Shown here in pieces: positions 1-7,217 of a stretch of 9,397 bases of DNA (positions are counted from its first letter, which is position 1; every line of letters starts with the position of its first letter). Source of the stretch: an uncultured Clostridium sp. GTDB lineage: Bacteria; Bacillota; Clostridia; TANB77; CAG-508. Below the pieces are notes generated by a model, which was given only the letters and a program-made list of their open reading frames with translations, did not search any database and was not told the origin of the DNA. The position numbers were made by a program, and so were the translations under genes. The DNA is taken from NCBI GenBank assembly GCA_900556945.1, contig USQP01000017.1, forward strand, positions 1 to 9,397, written 5' to 3'.

Positions 1-213
1 ATATAAATGTTGCTCAAATATTTTGTCTTCATCTGTATACTGCTCTATTCCAAATTCAGCTTCGCTTTCTAAGACTTTATAGCACTTCTTACATAAAAAA
101 TTATCATCTAGTTTTCCACAAATCCCGCACGTTGGTGGATAAATTAAATTTAGGACATAAGGGACAGGTCTTATTTGTCTCATTTTTTTGTCGTTTTTTG
201 TCATTTCAATCAT
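1..213 (-). CDS. comFC: ComFC/ComF family protein, 5' part only (runs off the window)
   Basis: This is the N-terminal part (71 codons visible) of a ComF-type protein, the phosphoribosyltransferase-fold factor that supports DNA uptake in competence. The diagnostic stretch is NLIYPPTCGICGK followed by CKKC: two CxxC pairs forming the N-terminal zinc ribbon of the family, preceded by the usual LIYPP. The PRTase domain lies beyond position 1. Three in-frame ATGs are possible, at 213, 204 and 183. ATG 213 has an AGGTGG element four bases upstream and overlaps the transposase stop (TGA at 206-208), which suggests translational coupling. ATG 183 falls inside the transposon-end repeat. Either way the first ten to twenty residues are encoded by the mobile element rather than by native comFC sequence. 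Family call is strong; the exact start is uncertain. Confidence 0.85.
   Translation of the reverse strand, partial: MIEMTKNDKKMRQIRPVPYVLNLIYPPTCGICGKLDDNFLCKKCYKVLESEAEFGIEQYTDEDKIFEQHLY
151..192 (-). repeat. REP-like terminal repeat, copy A (downstream end of the transposon)
   Basis: On the minus strand: GACAAAAAAATGAGACA, eight bases, CTGTCCC, TTA, TGTCCTA. The outer palindrome arm is degenerate, leaving mainly GACA/TGTC to pair. The ATG within ATGAGACA (181-183) is in frame with comFC, so this repeat is translated as the first residues of comFC or as part of a longer N-terminal extension. Confidence 0.75.
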
Positions 214-955
214 ATAACCACCTGTAAAGTGTGGACCTACTAATATTAAAAAGTTCTGCCACCTCTCTTTTTGAAAATTCATATTGATTGGAAATTAAAT
301 AAGAAATAAACTTTTTGATTTTACTTTTTTCTTTTTTTATTTGTTGAAAATCAAATTCTTCTTTTGATAAAAACTCCTTTAATATCTCTTTTAAATCGAC
401 CTCTTCTTTTTCTATTTTCAAATTTTTATATTCAATTGATTGGAATTTTTCGATATAATTGTTAGATGAATTAAAAATAAATTGTAAAGTTTTTTCCTGA
501 ATAAAACCTGTTTTATTTAAATAATCATTATAAGATGAATAAATATAATCACTTTCTTTTTTTACTATCCCTGCTTTAACTGGATTCATATGGATATATT
601 TTATACAGGTCCACAACTGTCTTTTTGTCATCATTGGAACAGATTTAAATCGATTTCTATATACATATCCCACTCTTTGCATCTTTTTATTATAATACAT
701 GGCATATATTGAATTCACTTGTCTCATAAAGTTGCTGATATTTTGAATCTTATTCGAATATAATAGCATATGAACATGATTATCCATAACGCAATAAGCT
801 AGAATCTTTATGTCAAACTTTTTGTAATACTTTTTTAATAAAAATATATATTTCTTTTTATTTTCTTCTGTCTCAAAAATTTTCTCTTTATCAATTCCTT
901 GTACCATATGATGACATACTATCTCGCCTAATAATTTTCTACTTTGTCTTGGCAA
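206..955 (-). CDS. REP-associated tyrosine transposase (RAYT, Y1/HUH, IS200-like)
   Basis: This single-strand transposase cuts and joins DNA through a tyrosine at palindromic ends. With the start used here it has 249 residues. The HUH motif is H60-V61-H62 in MDNHVHMLL. The nucleophile is Y120 in YIHMNPVKAG, the family's hallmark. A basic C-terminal region ends in a helix-turn-helix (about 227-249, REVAELFNISRSTLYRW). An upstream ATG at 982 would add nine residues, but the TTG at 955 is preferred for three reasons: it has AGGGG seven bases upstream, it gives the usual MPRxxR beginning, and the promoter at 995-1023 would start RNA near 988, too close to serve 982. All catalytic residues are present, so the enzyme looks intact. 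It is flanked by inverted palindromic repeats. Confidence 0.9.
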   Translation of the reverse strand: MPRQSRKLLGEIVCHHMVQGIDKEKIFETEENKKKYIFLLKKYYKKFDIKILAYCVMDNHVHMLLYSNKIQNISNFMRQVNSIYAMYYNKKMQRVGYVYRNRFKSVPMMTKRQLWTCIKYIHMNPVKAGIVKKESDYIYSSYNDYLNKTGFIQEKTLQFIFNSSNNYIEKFQSIEYKNLKIEKEEVDLKEILKEFLSKEEFDFQQIKKEKSKIKKFISYLISNQYEFSKREVAELFNISRSTLYRWLYD

Positions 956-994
956 TTTATCGCCCCTTTCCTCAGTCTCCATAATATCAAAATT

Positions 995-1023
995 ATTATA
1001 CTATATCTTCCCCTATAATTCAA
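995..1023 (-). promoter_or_regulatory. Sigma-A-type promoter of the transposase
   Basis: TTGAAT (1018-1023) and TATAAT (995-1000) on the minus strand are separated by exactly 17 bases. The -10 is a perfect match and the -35 matches four of six, including TTGA. The expected transcript start is near 988, giving a leader of about 30 nt to the TTG start at 955. Confidence 0.6.
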
Positions 1024-1053
1024 ATTTTTTCGTCGCAAATTTTAACAAATTTT

Positions 1054-1099
1054 GACAAAAAAATGAGACATTAGAGTACTGTCCCTATTGTCTCATTTT
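1054..1099 (+). repeat. REP-like terminal repeat, copy B (upstream end of the transposon)
   Basis: This is the best-preserved copy. AAAATGAGACA (1060-1070) and TGTCTCATTTT (1089-1099) are perfect 11-bp inverted arms around an 18-nt loop holding CTGTCCC (1079-1085). Its complement supplies the end of recD2: the final residues KMRQ and the TAG stop at 1085-1087 lie inside the repeat. It is inverted relative to copy A. Confidence 0.8.
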
Positions 1100-3302
1100 A
1101 TATTCTAAACCTGTATTTCTTTTTTTGGTATCTTCATTTTGAATCATAAATTCTACAATTTTTTCGCTACCAATTACAATTAATAGTTTTTTTGCTCTTG
1201 TAATCCCTGTATACAACAAGTTTCTTGTTAATAGCATGGGGGAAGATTGTGGTATTACCATAATTACCACATCAAATTCACTTCCGTTGTGCTTTGTGTA
1301 TGGTTATTGCATAACTATGTTCTATTTGATCTAAATCGGAAAATTCATACCAAGCTATTTTGTCATCATCAAATTTTATTTCTATTTGTTTTTCTTTTTC
1401 GTCAACTTCCAGAATTGTTCCAATTTCTCCATTAAATACTCCACTTCCAACTTCTTTTTCTCCCAATACATCTTTTTCCCAGTAAATATCATAATTGTTT
1501 TTTATTTGCATAACTCTATCACCTATACGAAAAACAGCTCCCATACTAGATTTTTCTGGTAAATTGTTGCTATTCGGATTTAATTTTTCTTGCAATACTT
1601 TATTTAATTCTTTTGTTCCTAATATTCCTTTTTTGGTAGGTGATAACACTTGAATATTTTGAAAAAAGTCATAATTCCCATATCGTTCAAGCCTTCCTGT
1701 GCACAAAGAAACTACTTGCGCTAGTATTTTCTCTTGAGAGTTTTCTTTAATAAAAAAGAAATCATCTTCTGTTTCTCCTTCCGTTTCTCTTTTAGTAAGA
1801 AAATTTTCTCCATGATTTACTCTATGTGCATTTAAAATGATTTTACTTCTTGCTGCTTGTCTAAATATCTTATCTAAATGTATGGTTGCAATCTCACCTG
1901 AATGAATAAAATCCTTTAATACACTTCCTGGACCAACAGATGCAAGTTGGTCAACATCTCCCACTAACACTAGTTTCGTTCCCTGATAGATACATTTTAA
2001 TAAATAATTAATTAGGAACATATCTACCATCGAAACTTCGTCTACAATGATAATATCTCCATCAATCGGTGCTCCTTCATAATTGCTAGTATTCTTATAA
2101 AAGCTATCTTCATCAATTTTACCTATTTCTAATAATCTATGTAAGGTAGATGCTTCTTTTCCTGTTGTCTCTGTCATTCTCTTTGTAGCCCTTCCCGTTG
2201 GCGCTGCTAAAACAACTTTTTTTCCCTTTTCTTCATATAAATCTATGATATTTTTTATAATTGTAGTTTTCCCTGTACCTGGCCCTCCTGTTATAATCAG
2301 TACATTATTATCATTTACTAACTTTAAAGCTTCTTTTTGTTTATCTGATAATTCTATGCTAGATACTTTTTCTACTTTTTTTAACTCTACATTTAAGTTT
2401 GCTATTTTTTTGATATTTTTAGATTCTTGCAATCTTTTCATTCGAAAAACTATTTCTTCCTCTGTATGATAAAAATGATATAAATAAATGAATTCTTCAT
2501 TTTCTCTTTTCTCTATAACTATCTCATTTTTTGCTTTTAGATTAATGAAACCATCTTCTACATTTTCCGTACTTACATCTAACAACTTAATTACAAACTC
2601 TATTAAATTATCTTTTTGCACGCAAGTATGTCCATTATAAGTAGCTCGAATAAGTCCATATTTTATACCACTTATCACTCTTTTTTCATTGTCATAAGTT
2701 ATTCCTAAATCAAGTGCCATTTTATCTATTTGTTTAAAATCTACTCCTCTTGCTATATCAATTAAAACATATGGATTTGTTTCAATCTTTTCAATTGCCT
2801 TAGTTCCGTATAAATCAAATACCTTTTTTGCATGTTCTGCACCAATTCCAAATCTTTCTAAAAAACCAACAATCTGCCAAACTTCCCAGTTCTCTATAAA
2901 ACTCTCAGCCATTTCATTTGCTCTTTCTTCTGATATTCCCCTTACTTCTGCTAGTCTTTCTGGTTCATATTTAAAGACATGTATAGTTTCTTCTCCAAAT
3001 TTTTTTATGATCCTTTTTGCTAGCCTTTCTCCAATTCCTTTTATATTCCCATTTGCTAAATATCTTTCTAGAGCCCCCAAAGTTTGTGGTAGCATTTTTT
3101 CAAATGTATCGATTTTAAACTGTCTACCATAATCTTTATGTTCCACGAATTTTCCTACTAATTTTAAAGTATCTCCTATATTTATAAAGGGTAAATATCC
3201 TACTACTGTAGTTAATTCTTCGTCTGTTTCAAATTCTGCTATAGTATAACTATTTATTTCATTTTTATAGATAATATTAGCTATTTCTCCCGTAATTTCC
3301 AT
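1085..3302 (-). pseudogene. recD2: RecD2/RecD-like ATP-dependent DNA helicase, broken by a +1 frameshift
   Basis: RecD2 is a superfamily 1B 5'-3' helicase acting in replication-fork and DNA-damage repair outside RecBCD. The N-terminal OB-like and helix-hairpin-helix region (about 1-200) is followed by Walker A GGPGTGKTT (339-347), Walker B DEVSMVD (421-427) and a C-terminal SH3-like/2B segment. The frame then breaks in motif V: IHKAQ should continue GSEFD, but an extra base (G at plus-strand 1286) gives IHKAQRK and a stop near 1278. Removing that base restores 738 residues, the usual family length, including the YTGITRAKK motif. The start is ATG 3302 with AGGAG six to seven bases upstream. 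The last residues come from repeat copy B. The shift is not in a homopolymer run, but an assembly error remains possible; if real, the truncated protein lacks motif VI and should be inactive. Confidence 0.88.
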
Positions 3303-3401
3303 GTATTTCTCCTAAAATTTTGTTTTGTTCTAGTTTATCACAAACAAGCTATGGTTTCAAGATATTGTCTTCCTTCAATTTCGACAAAATTCTACATAAA
3401 A

Positions 3402-3435
3402 ATGAAACATTCAATCACTGTCCCCTATGTCTCAT
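3402..3435 (+). repeat. REP-like repeat, solitary copy C
   Basis: This is a third copy with the same spacing as the transposon ends: TGAAACA (3403-3409), eight bases, CTGTCCC (3418-3424), three bases, TGTCTCA (3428-3434). The outer arms pair with one mismatch. No transposase adjoins it, so it is either a solitary REP-like copy or the scar of an older insertion. On the minus strand it provides the stop codon of the short gene ending at 3425. Confidence 0.65.
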
Positions 3436-3775
3436 CCACATTGTCCATAATATCTTTGCATTCTTTCCAACTAATTACTTTTAAACATTCATATTCTTCT
3501 GATAATTTTTTGGCTATTTCTTTTGTTTTATCTGTTGACTTTAAATCTGCTACTATTATGTTTTTTAAATATTCATCTTTTCCATATAATATTTTAAATA
3601 ACATTGATCGCAAAAATCCTTCTATTTTATTTTCCTGATTTTTTACCGCTATGATTAAATATATGCCATCTGATTTAAATTTTGTGTATGTACTTATATA
3701 TATTATATTTTTTATAATTTCAAATAAACCATAAAGAGCTAATGTCCAAAATATGGTATTTAATACAAATTCCAT
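3425..3775 (-). CDS. Short membrane-anchored protein resembling part of a family 2 glycosyltransferase
   Basis: A protein of 116 residues, which I do not recognise as a named gene. Residues about 3-28 are hydrophobic (one likely membrane anchor). Then comes YLIIAVKNQENKIEGFLRSML and, after about 20 residues, IIVADLKSTDKTKEIAKKL. This spacing resembles the first Rossmann-like half of GT2 enzymes, where a VVDDGSTDxT motif binds the nucleotide sugar. Here the acidic pair is reduced (ADLKSTD) and no later DxD or catalytic region exists, so transferase activity is doubtful. The start is ATG 3775 with AGGAGG seven bases upstream. The C-terminal residues DET and the TAG stop fall within repeat copy C, so the native end may have been altered. 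It lies between the rplQ terminator and recD2. Confidence 0.7.
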   Translation of the reverse strand: MEFVLNTIFWTLALYGLFEIIKNIIYISTYTKFKSDGIYLIIAVKNQENKIEGFLRSMLFKILYGKDEYLKNIIVADLKSTDKTKEIAKKLSEEYECLKVISWKECKDIMDNVDET

Positions 3776-3834
3776 TTTTTAGCCTCCTATGGTTTATTAT
3801 ATGTCTAAAAACTAAAAACGCTCCTCAGTAATAT

Positions 3835-3863
3835 AAAAAAACCACCCTTCCGGTGGATTTTTT
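3835..3863 (-). terminator. Intrinsic terminator of the alpha operon, directly after rplQ
   Basis: On the minus strand CCACC (3852-3856) pairs with GGTGG (3842-3846) around a 5-nt loop. It is preceded by a run of A and followed by seven T (3835-3841). The hairpin begins one base after the rplQ stop codon. The A and T flanks also pair, so it might act weakly in the other direction, though no plus-strand gene approaches it. Confidence 0.9.
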
Positions 3864-3864
3864 A

Positions 3865-4392
3865 CTAAATAAGTTGTAATATTGCAACTTCTGCTCCGTC
3901 TCCTCTTCTAGGTCCTGCTTTGATAATACGTGTATATCCTCCTACATTCTTCTCAGCATATTTTGGAGCTATTTCATTAAATAGTTTTGATGGTAAATCT
4001 ATATTATTACCTTCACTATCTTTAACTTTATTTAATTTTCTCATCATTTTTCTTCTAGCATTTAATCTAGTTGGCATATCTTTTTGTCTCTTCTCAGTAG
4101 TTTCTTCTTTTACTACTTTTAAATATTCTTTGCCATTTTTGCTTTTTACTAGTTCAGTTTCTTTGTTACCCTTTGAATCTAACTTAGCTTTTACTACTTT
4201 AACATCTACCATTTCAAAGTTGTCTTTTTCTTTAATAGCAAGTGCAATCAAGCTATCTGCTATTGCTTTTACTTCTTTTGCTCTAGCTAAAGTTGTTTCA
4301 ACTTTTCCATACATGATAAGATCTGTTGTTAAAGTTTTTAGCATTGCCATTCTTATATCTGTTGTTCTTCCTAATTTTCTATTAGTAGCCAC
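3865..4392 (-). CDS. rplQ: 50S ribosomal protein L17, with an internal insertion
   Basis: L17 is a large-subunit protein located near the peptide exit tunnel. The N-terminal RKLGRTTDIRMAMLKTLTTDLI and the C-terminal GGYTRIIKAGPRRGDGAEVAIL are family signatures. At 175 residues it is well above the usual 113-130. The excess is a lysine/glutamate-rich insertion at about residues 58-109, ahead of NARRKMMRKL (equivalent to HARRQAA in Bacillus). The frame also allows a GTG at 4401, but that codon overlaps the ribosome binding site. GTG 4392 has AAGGTG six bases upstream and gives the expected short N-terminus (MATNRKLGRT). It follows rpoA by 26 nt and is the last gene before the terminator. Confidence 0.95.
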   Translation of the reverse strand: MATNRKLGRTTDIRMAMLKTLTTDLIMYGKVETTLARAKEVKAIADSLIALAIKEKDNFEMVDVKVVKAKLDSKGNKETELVKSKNGKEYLKVVKEETTEKRQKDMPTRLNARRKMMRKLNKVKDSEGNNIDLPSKLFNEIAPKYAEKNVGGYTRIIKAGPRRGDGAEVAILQLI

Positions 4393-4404
4393 TTCTTTCA
4401 CCTT
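4393..4404 (-). promoter_or_regulatory. Ribosome binding site that decides the GTG start of rplQ
   Basis: AAGGTG (4399-4404) lies six bases before GTG 4392. The upstream in-frame GTG at 4401 is part of this very element, which argues against its use. Confidence 0.55.
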
Positions 4405-4418
4405 CCTTTAACTTGTTT

Positions 4419-5366
4419 TTACTCATCTTCTTTTGCAAAATCCAATCCTAATGAATGTAATTTCGCTGTTACCTCATCAAAAGATTTCTTTCCTAAATTT
4501 CTTACTTTCATCATATCTGTTTCAGATTTATTTGTTAAGTCTTCAACTGTAGCAATACCAGCTCTCTTTAAACAGTTGAATGATCTTACAGATAACTCTA
4601 ATTCTTCAATTGACATCTCTAAAACTTTTTCTTTTTTTGATTCTTCTTTTTCTATCATAACTTGTGTATTTTTTGTAGCTTCTGATAAATCAATAAATAA
4701 TTCTAAATGCCCTGTCATTACCTTAGCAGCTAAACTTAAAGCTTCATGGGCTTTTAAACTTCCATCCGTCCAAACCTCGATTACTAATTTGTCATAATCA
4801 ACCATTTGTCCAACTCTTGTGTTTTCAACTTGATAATTTACTTTTTTTACTGGTGTATAGATTGAGTCAATTGGAAGTACCGATATGTCTTGATCTGCTT
4901 TCTTATTTTTATCAGATGAATTATATCCTCTACCTCTGTCAGCTGTCATTTCCATTTTTAATTTTCCACCTTCAGAAACTGTAGCTATATGTAATTCAGG
5001 ATTTAATATTTCTACTGTTCCATCTGTTATAATATCAGCTGCTGTAACTTCTCCTTCACCTTTAAAGTCTATTCTTAGAATTTTTTCTTCATTTTCATCA
5101 AATTTTAGTCTTACATTTTTCAAATTAACAATTATTTCTGGTACATCTTCAACTACATTTTGTATTCCAGAAAATTCATGTAATACTCCATCTATTTTTA
5201 CACTTGTAATAGCACATCCAGGAAGTGATGAAAGTAAAATTCTTCTTAGAGAATTTCCTATTGTTACTCCATAACCTCTTTCTAATGGCTCACATACAAA
5301 TTTCGCATAATTGTTTGTATCATCAACCTCTAGACATTCAATATTTGGCTTTTCAAATTCTATCAT
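4419..5366 (-). CDS. rpoA: DNA-directed RNA polymerase subunit alpha
   Basis: The alpha subunit dimerises to seed RNA polymerase assembly and contacts upstream DNA and activators. It has 315 residues, normal for Gram-positives. The N-terminal domain (about 1-228) carries [20 protein letters not shown] (31-50), the conserved dimer and assembly region. A charged linker (about 229-249, [14 protein letters not shown]) joins the C-terminal domain (about 250-308). There the DNA-contacting set seen in E. coli (R265, N268, C269, G296, K298, S299) has counterparts in RSFNCLK (261-267) and NLGKKSF (290-296). The ATG at 5366 follows AGGAGGT closely. Neighbours are rpsD (107 nt upstream) and rplQ (26 nt downstream), the standard alpha-operon order. 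Confidence 0.98.
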   Translation of the reverse strand: MIEFEKPNIECLEVDDTNNYAKFVCEPLERGYGVTIGNSLRRILLSSLPGCAITSVKIDGVLHEFSGIQNVVEDVPEIIVNLKNVRLKFDENEEKILRIDFKGEGEVTAADIITDGTVEILNPELHIATVSEGGKLKMEMTADRGRGYNSSDKNKKADQDISVLPIDSIYTPVKKVNYQVENTRVGQMVDYDKLVIEVWTDGSLKAHEALSLAAKVMTGHLELFIDLSEATKNTQVMIEKEESKKEKVLEMSIEELELSVRSFNCLKRAGIATVEDLTNKSETDMMKVRNLGKKSFDEVTAKLHSLGLDFAKEDE

Positions 5367-5473
5367 TTTTACCTCCTAATATTCGAGAATATATCCCAAA
5401 TTTTTTAAAACTTCTAGGTTTCTTAAGTAAAATTTAAAAGTTTTGATTAAACCTTTTATATTACTTTCAACTA

Positions 5474-6100
5474 TTATTTTGAGTAAAGCTCTACTATTAA
5501 ATGCTCTTCGATTGGAATATCAACATCTTCTCTAGATGCCAATCTAATTACTTTACCACTTAATTTCTCACTATCTTTTTCAAGCCATGCAGGTATTGGT
5601 CTTTTTGCAGATTCTTCAACATTTAACTTAATGGTAGCATTATCCTTCTTTATTTCTCTAACAGTAATAACATCTCCTGGTTTTACTAAATATGATGGGA
5701 TATCTACTCTTTTGCCATTTACTTCAAATTGAGCATGATTTACAAACTGTCTTGCTTGTGCTCTAGATGTTCCAAATCCTAATCTATAAACAACATTATC
5801 TAATCTACTCTCTAAAATTTGTAATAAGTTTTCACCTGTTACACCTTTTTTGTTTGAAGCCATTTCAAAGTATTTTCTAAATTGCTTTTCTCCAACTCCA
5901 TAATATGCTTTTGTTTTTTGTTTTTCTCTTAATTGAGTTCCGTATTCAGAAAGTTTTGCTCTTTTTTGTCCATGTTGTCCTGGTGCATAATTTCTTCTTG
6001 AAATACTACATTTATCTGAATAACATCTCTCACCTTTTAGGAACAATTTTTGTCCTTCTCTACGGCATCTACGACATTGTTCATCTTTATATCTTGCCAT
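5474..6100 (-). CDS. rpsD: 30S ribosomal protein S4
   Basis: S4 is a primary 16S rRNA binder that nucleates small-subunit assembly and often regulates its own operon by binding mRNA. It has 208 residues, the normal length. C9-X2-C12-X13-C26-X4-C31 in the N-terminal domain makes it a zinc-type S4. The S4 RNA-binding domain (about 95-160) includes [13 protein letters not shown] and [31 protein letters not shown]. The C-terminus [13 protein letters not shown] is typical. ATG 6100 has an AAGGAG element about eight bases upstream. Being inside the alpha operon, downstream of rpsM and rpsK, differs from Bacillus subtilis, where rpsD is a separate gene. Confidence 0.98.
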   Translation of the reverse strand: MARYKDEQCRRCRREGQKLFLKGERCYSDKCSISRRNYAPGQHGQKRAKLSEYGTQLREKQKTKAYYGVGEKQFRKYFEMASNKKGVTGENLLQILESRLDNVVYRLGFGTSRAQARQFVNHAQFEVNGKRVDIPSYLVKPGDVITVREIKKDNATIKLNVEESAKRPIPAWLEKDSEKLSGKVIRLASREDVDIPIEEHLIVELYSK

Positions 6101-6200
6101 TTTTATACTCCTTTCTTTACTTTGAGACAGGGAACAAATCTTTTTTATTCGGTCATTTTTATAATATAACCTTTCCCCTTATATCTTAATGATTATATAT

Positions 6201-6596
6201 TTATACTCTTCTTCTTTTTGGTGGTCTGCAACCATTATGTGGTATTGGTGTTACATCTTTAATTGCACTTATTTCTAGACCTGCTGTTTGAAGTGCTCTA
6301 ATAGCTGCTTCTCTTCCTTGACCTGGTCCTTTAACAAATACTTCCACTGTTTTTAATCCATGTTCCATAGCAGCTTTTGCAGCTGTTTCTGCAACTTGGC
6401 CTGCTGCAAATGGTGTGCTTTTTCTAGAACCTTTATATCCTAATTCTCCAGCACTTCCCCATGATATTGCATTTCCTTGTGTATCTGTAATTGTAACGAT
6501 TGTATTATTGAAACTAGAATGAATATGAGCTGCTCCTTTTTCAATGTTTTTTCTATTTCTTCTAGCAACCTTTTTAGTTGTTACATTTTTAGCCAT
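6201..6596 (-). CDS. rpsK: 30S ribosomal protein S11
   Basis: S11 forms part of the small-subunit platform near the E site and contacts S7 and S18. The 131-residue product contains [58 protein letters not shown] and the C-terminal [15 protein letters not shown], all canonical. The start ATG 6596 has GAGGAGG at a good distance. A TTG eight codons upstream is in frame but lies across that binding site. The gene follows rpsM by 58 nt and precedes rpsD by 100 nt. Confidence 0.98.
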   Translation of the reverse strand: MAKNVTTKKVARRNRKNIEKGAAHIHSSFNNTIVTITDTQGNAISWGSAGELGYKGSRKSTPFAAGQVAETAAKAAMEHGLKTVEVFVKGPGQGREAAIRALQTAGLEISAIKDVTPIPHNGCRPPKRRRV

Positions 6597-6654
6597 TTTG
6601 CTTCTTCCTCCTCTATCCAAAATTGAATTCTGAATTCTATTTCATATTATTTTT

Positions 6655-7026
6655 TTAAGCCTTTTTCGTTTTACTAACTAATTTTCTAGGACCTTTTCTA
6701 GTTCTAGCATTAGTTTTTGTTCTCTGACCTCTTACTGGTAAACCTCTTCTATGTCTTAATCCTCTGTAGCATCCAATTTCTGTAAGTCTTTTGATGTTTA
6801 ATGCTACTTCTCTTCTTAAATCACCTTCAACTGTATAAGATTCATCCATTACTTTTCTAATATCATTAACTTGATCATCTGTTAAATCTTTCACTCTAGT
6901 ATCTGGATTTATACCAGCCTTTTCAAGAATTTTTCTAGAACTTGATACACCTATTCCATAAATATATGTAAGTCCTATTTCTACTCTTTTTTCTTTAGGT
7001 AAGTCTACTCCTGCTATACGAGCCAT
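6655..7026 (-). CDS. rpsM: 30S ribosomal protein S13
   Basis: S13 sits in the head of the small subunit, contacts the P-site tRNA and forms bridges to the large subunit. It has 123 residues. It begins [26 protein letters not shown] and has the helix-two-turn-helix region at about 12-60. Its basic tail carries [24 protein letters not shown]. The true start is ATG 7026, with GGAGGTG about nine bases upstream; an in-frame TTG at 7044 is part of that binding site. The upstream 191-nt gap to rpmJ is unusually long for this operon and can fold (see the separate entry), which is where the alpha-operon leader lies in E. coli. Confidence 0.98.
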   Translation of the reverse strand: MARIAGVDLPKEKRVEIGLTYIYGIGVSSSRKILEKAGINPDTRVKDLTDDQVNDIRKVMDESYTVEGDLRREVALNIKRLTEIGCYRGLRHRRGLPVRGQRTKTNARTRKGPRKLVSKTKKA

Positions 7027-7071
7027 ATTTTTTTGCACCTCCAAATTTTTTTGTTTTGTTTGTCCTAAAAT

Positions 7072-7118
7072 TACTTAAAGGTGAAATGCACTAGCGTTTA
7101 CTCTAGTCTCTTTAAATA
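7072..7118 (-). promoter_or_regulatory. Possible leader hairpin upstream of rpsM
   Basis: In the transcript TATTTAAAG (7110-7118) can pair with CTTTAAGTA (7072-7080), nine pairs with one G-U. Inside it ACTAG (7103-7107) pairs with CTAGT (7090-7094) around an 8-nt loop. An asymmetric internal loop separates the two stems. It ends about 35 nt before the rpsM binding site. AT-rich stems of this length can occur by chance. Confidence 0.3.
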
Positions 7119-7136
7119 TTTTAAAACATATATATA

Positions 7137-7198
7137 AACACAAATTTGATATGTAACTTCTAAAAATAGAAATTCACAGCCGCTACCTAATTTGTGTT
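7137..7198 (-). promoter_or_regulatory. Possible structured RNA in the rpmJ-rpsM gap
   Basis: AACACAAATT (7189-7198 on the minus strand) and AATTTGTGTT (7137-7146) are perfect 10-bp arms enclosing 42 nt. Within that lie a GC-richer GGTAGCGGCTGTGAAT stretch (7173-7188) and a small TTCTA/TAGAA hairpin (7158-7171). I do not recognise a known riboswitch or ribosomal-protein leader family. Confidence 0.35.
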
Positions 7199-7217
7199 AT
7201 GAACGAAATATAAAGGA

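Larger units (their letters stand above)
151..1099 (-). mobile_element. RAYT-type (HUH/Y1) transposon inserted between recD2 and comFC
   Basis: A single transposase gene is bounded by two copies of one repeat in inverted orientation. The copies share the 17-nt block GACAAAAAAATGAGACA (176-192 on the minus strand, 1054-1070 on the plus strand). Each is followed by eight variable bases, CTGTCCC, three bases and TGTC. Reading outward from the transposase, both copies have the same order and spacing. The outer limits (151 and 1099) are my estimate from where similarity ends; HUH elements make no target duplication that would mark the exact edge. The element carries its own promoter and reads in the same direction as its host genes. 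Confidence 0.75.

Noticed and set aside
956..982. ATG 982 as the transposase start
   Set aside because: It lacks a binding site and lies about six bases from the predicted transcript start; TTG 955 has both a site and the family-typical N-terminus.
3325..3361. TTGAAA and GATAAA as a recD2 promoter
   Set aside because: The spacer is only 15 nt and the -10 match is poor, despite a TG dinucleotide in the extended -10 position.
3796..3801. TATAAT upstream of the 116-residue gene
   Set aside because: No -35 at any usable spacing, and the implied transcript start would fall on the ribosome binding site.
3920..4411. Plus-strand open frame of 163 codons antisense to rplQ
   Set aside because: It mirrors a lysine-rich conserved gene; the hydrophobic product is what antisense reading of such codons gives, and no ribosome binding site or homology is seen. 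The same applies to plus-strand frames over recD2, rpoA, rpsD, infA and map.
6122..6140. TGAGACAGGGAACA in front of rpsD, similar to part of the REP-like repeat
   Set aside because: Only fragments match and the spacing between the TGAGACA and GGGACA parts is wrong; no palindrome arm follows, so it is too weak to call a fourth copy.
6161..6189. TTAAGA-17 nt-TATTAT, a promoter-like pair in the rpsK-rpsD gap
   Set aside because: Four of six and five of six matches are common by chance in DNA this AT-rich; no supporting feature.
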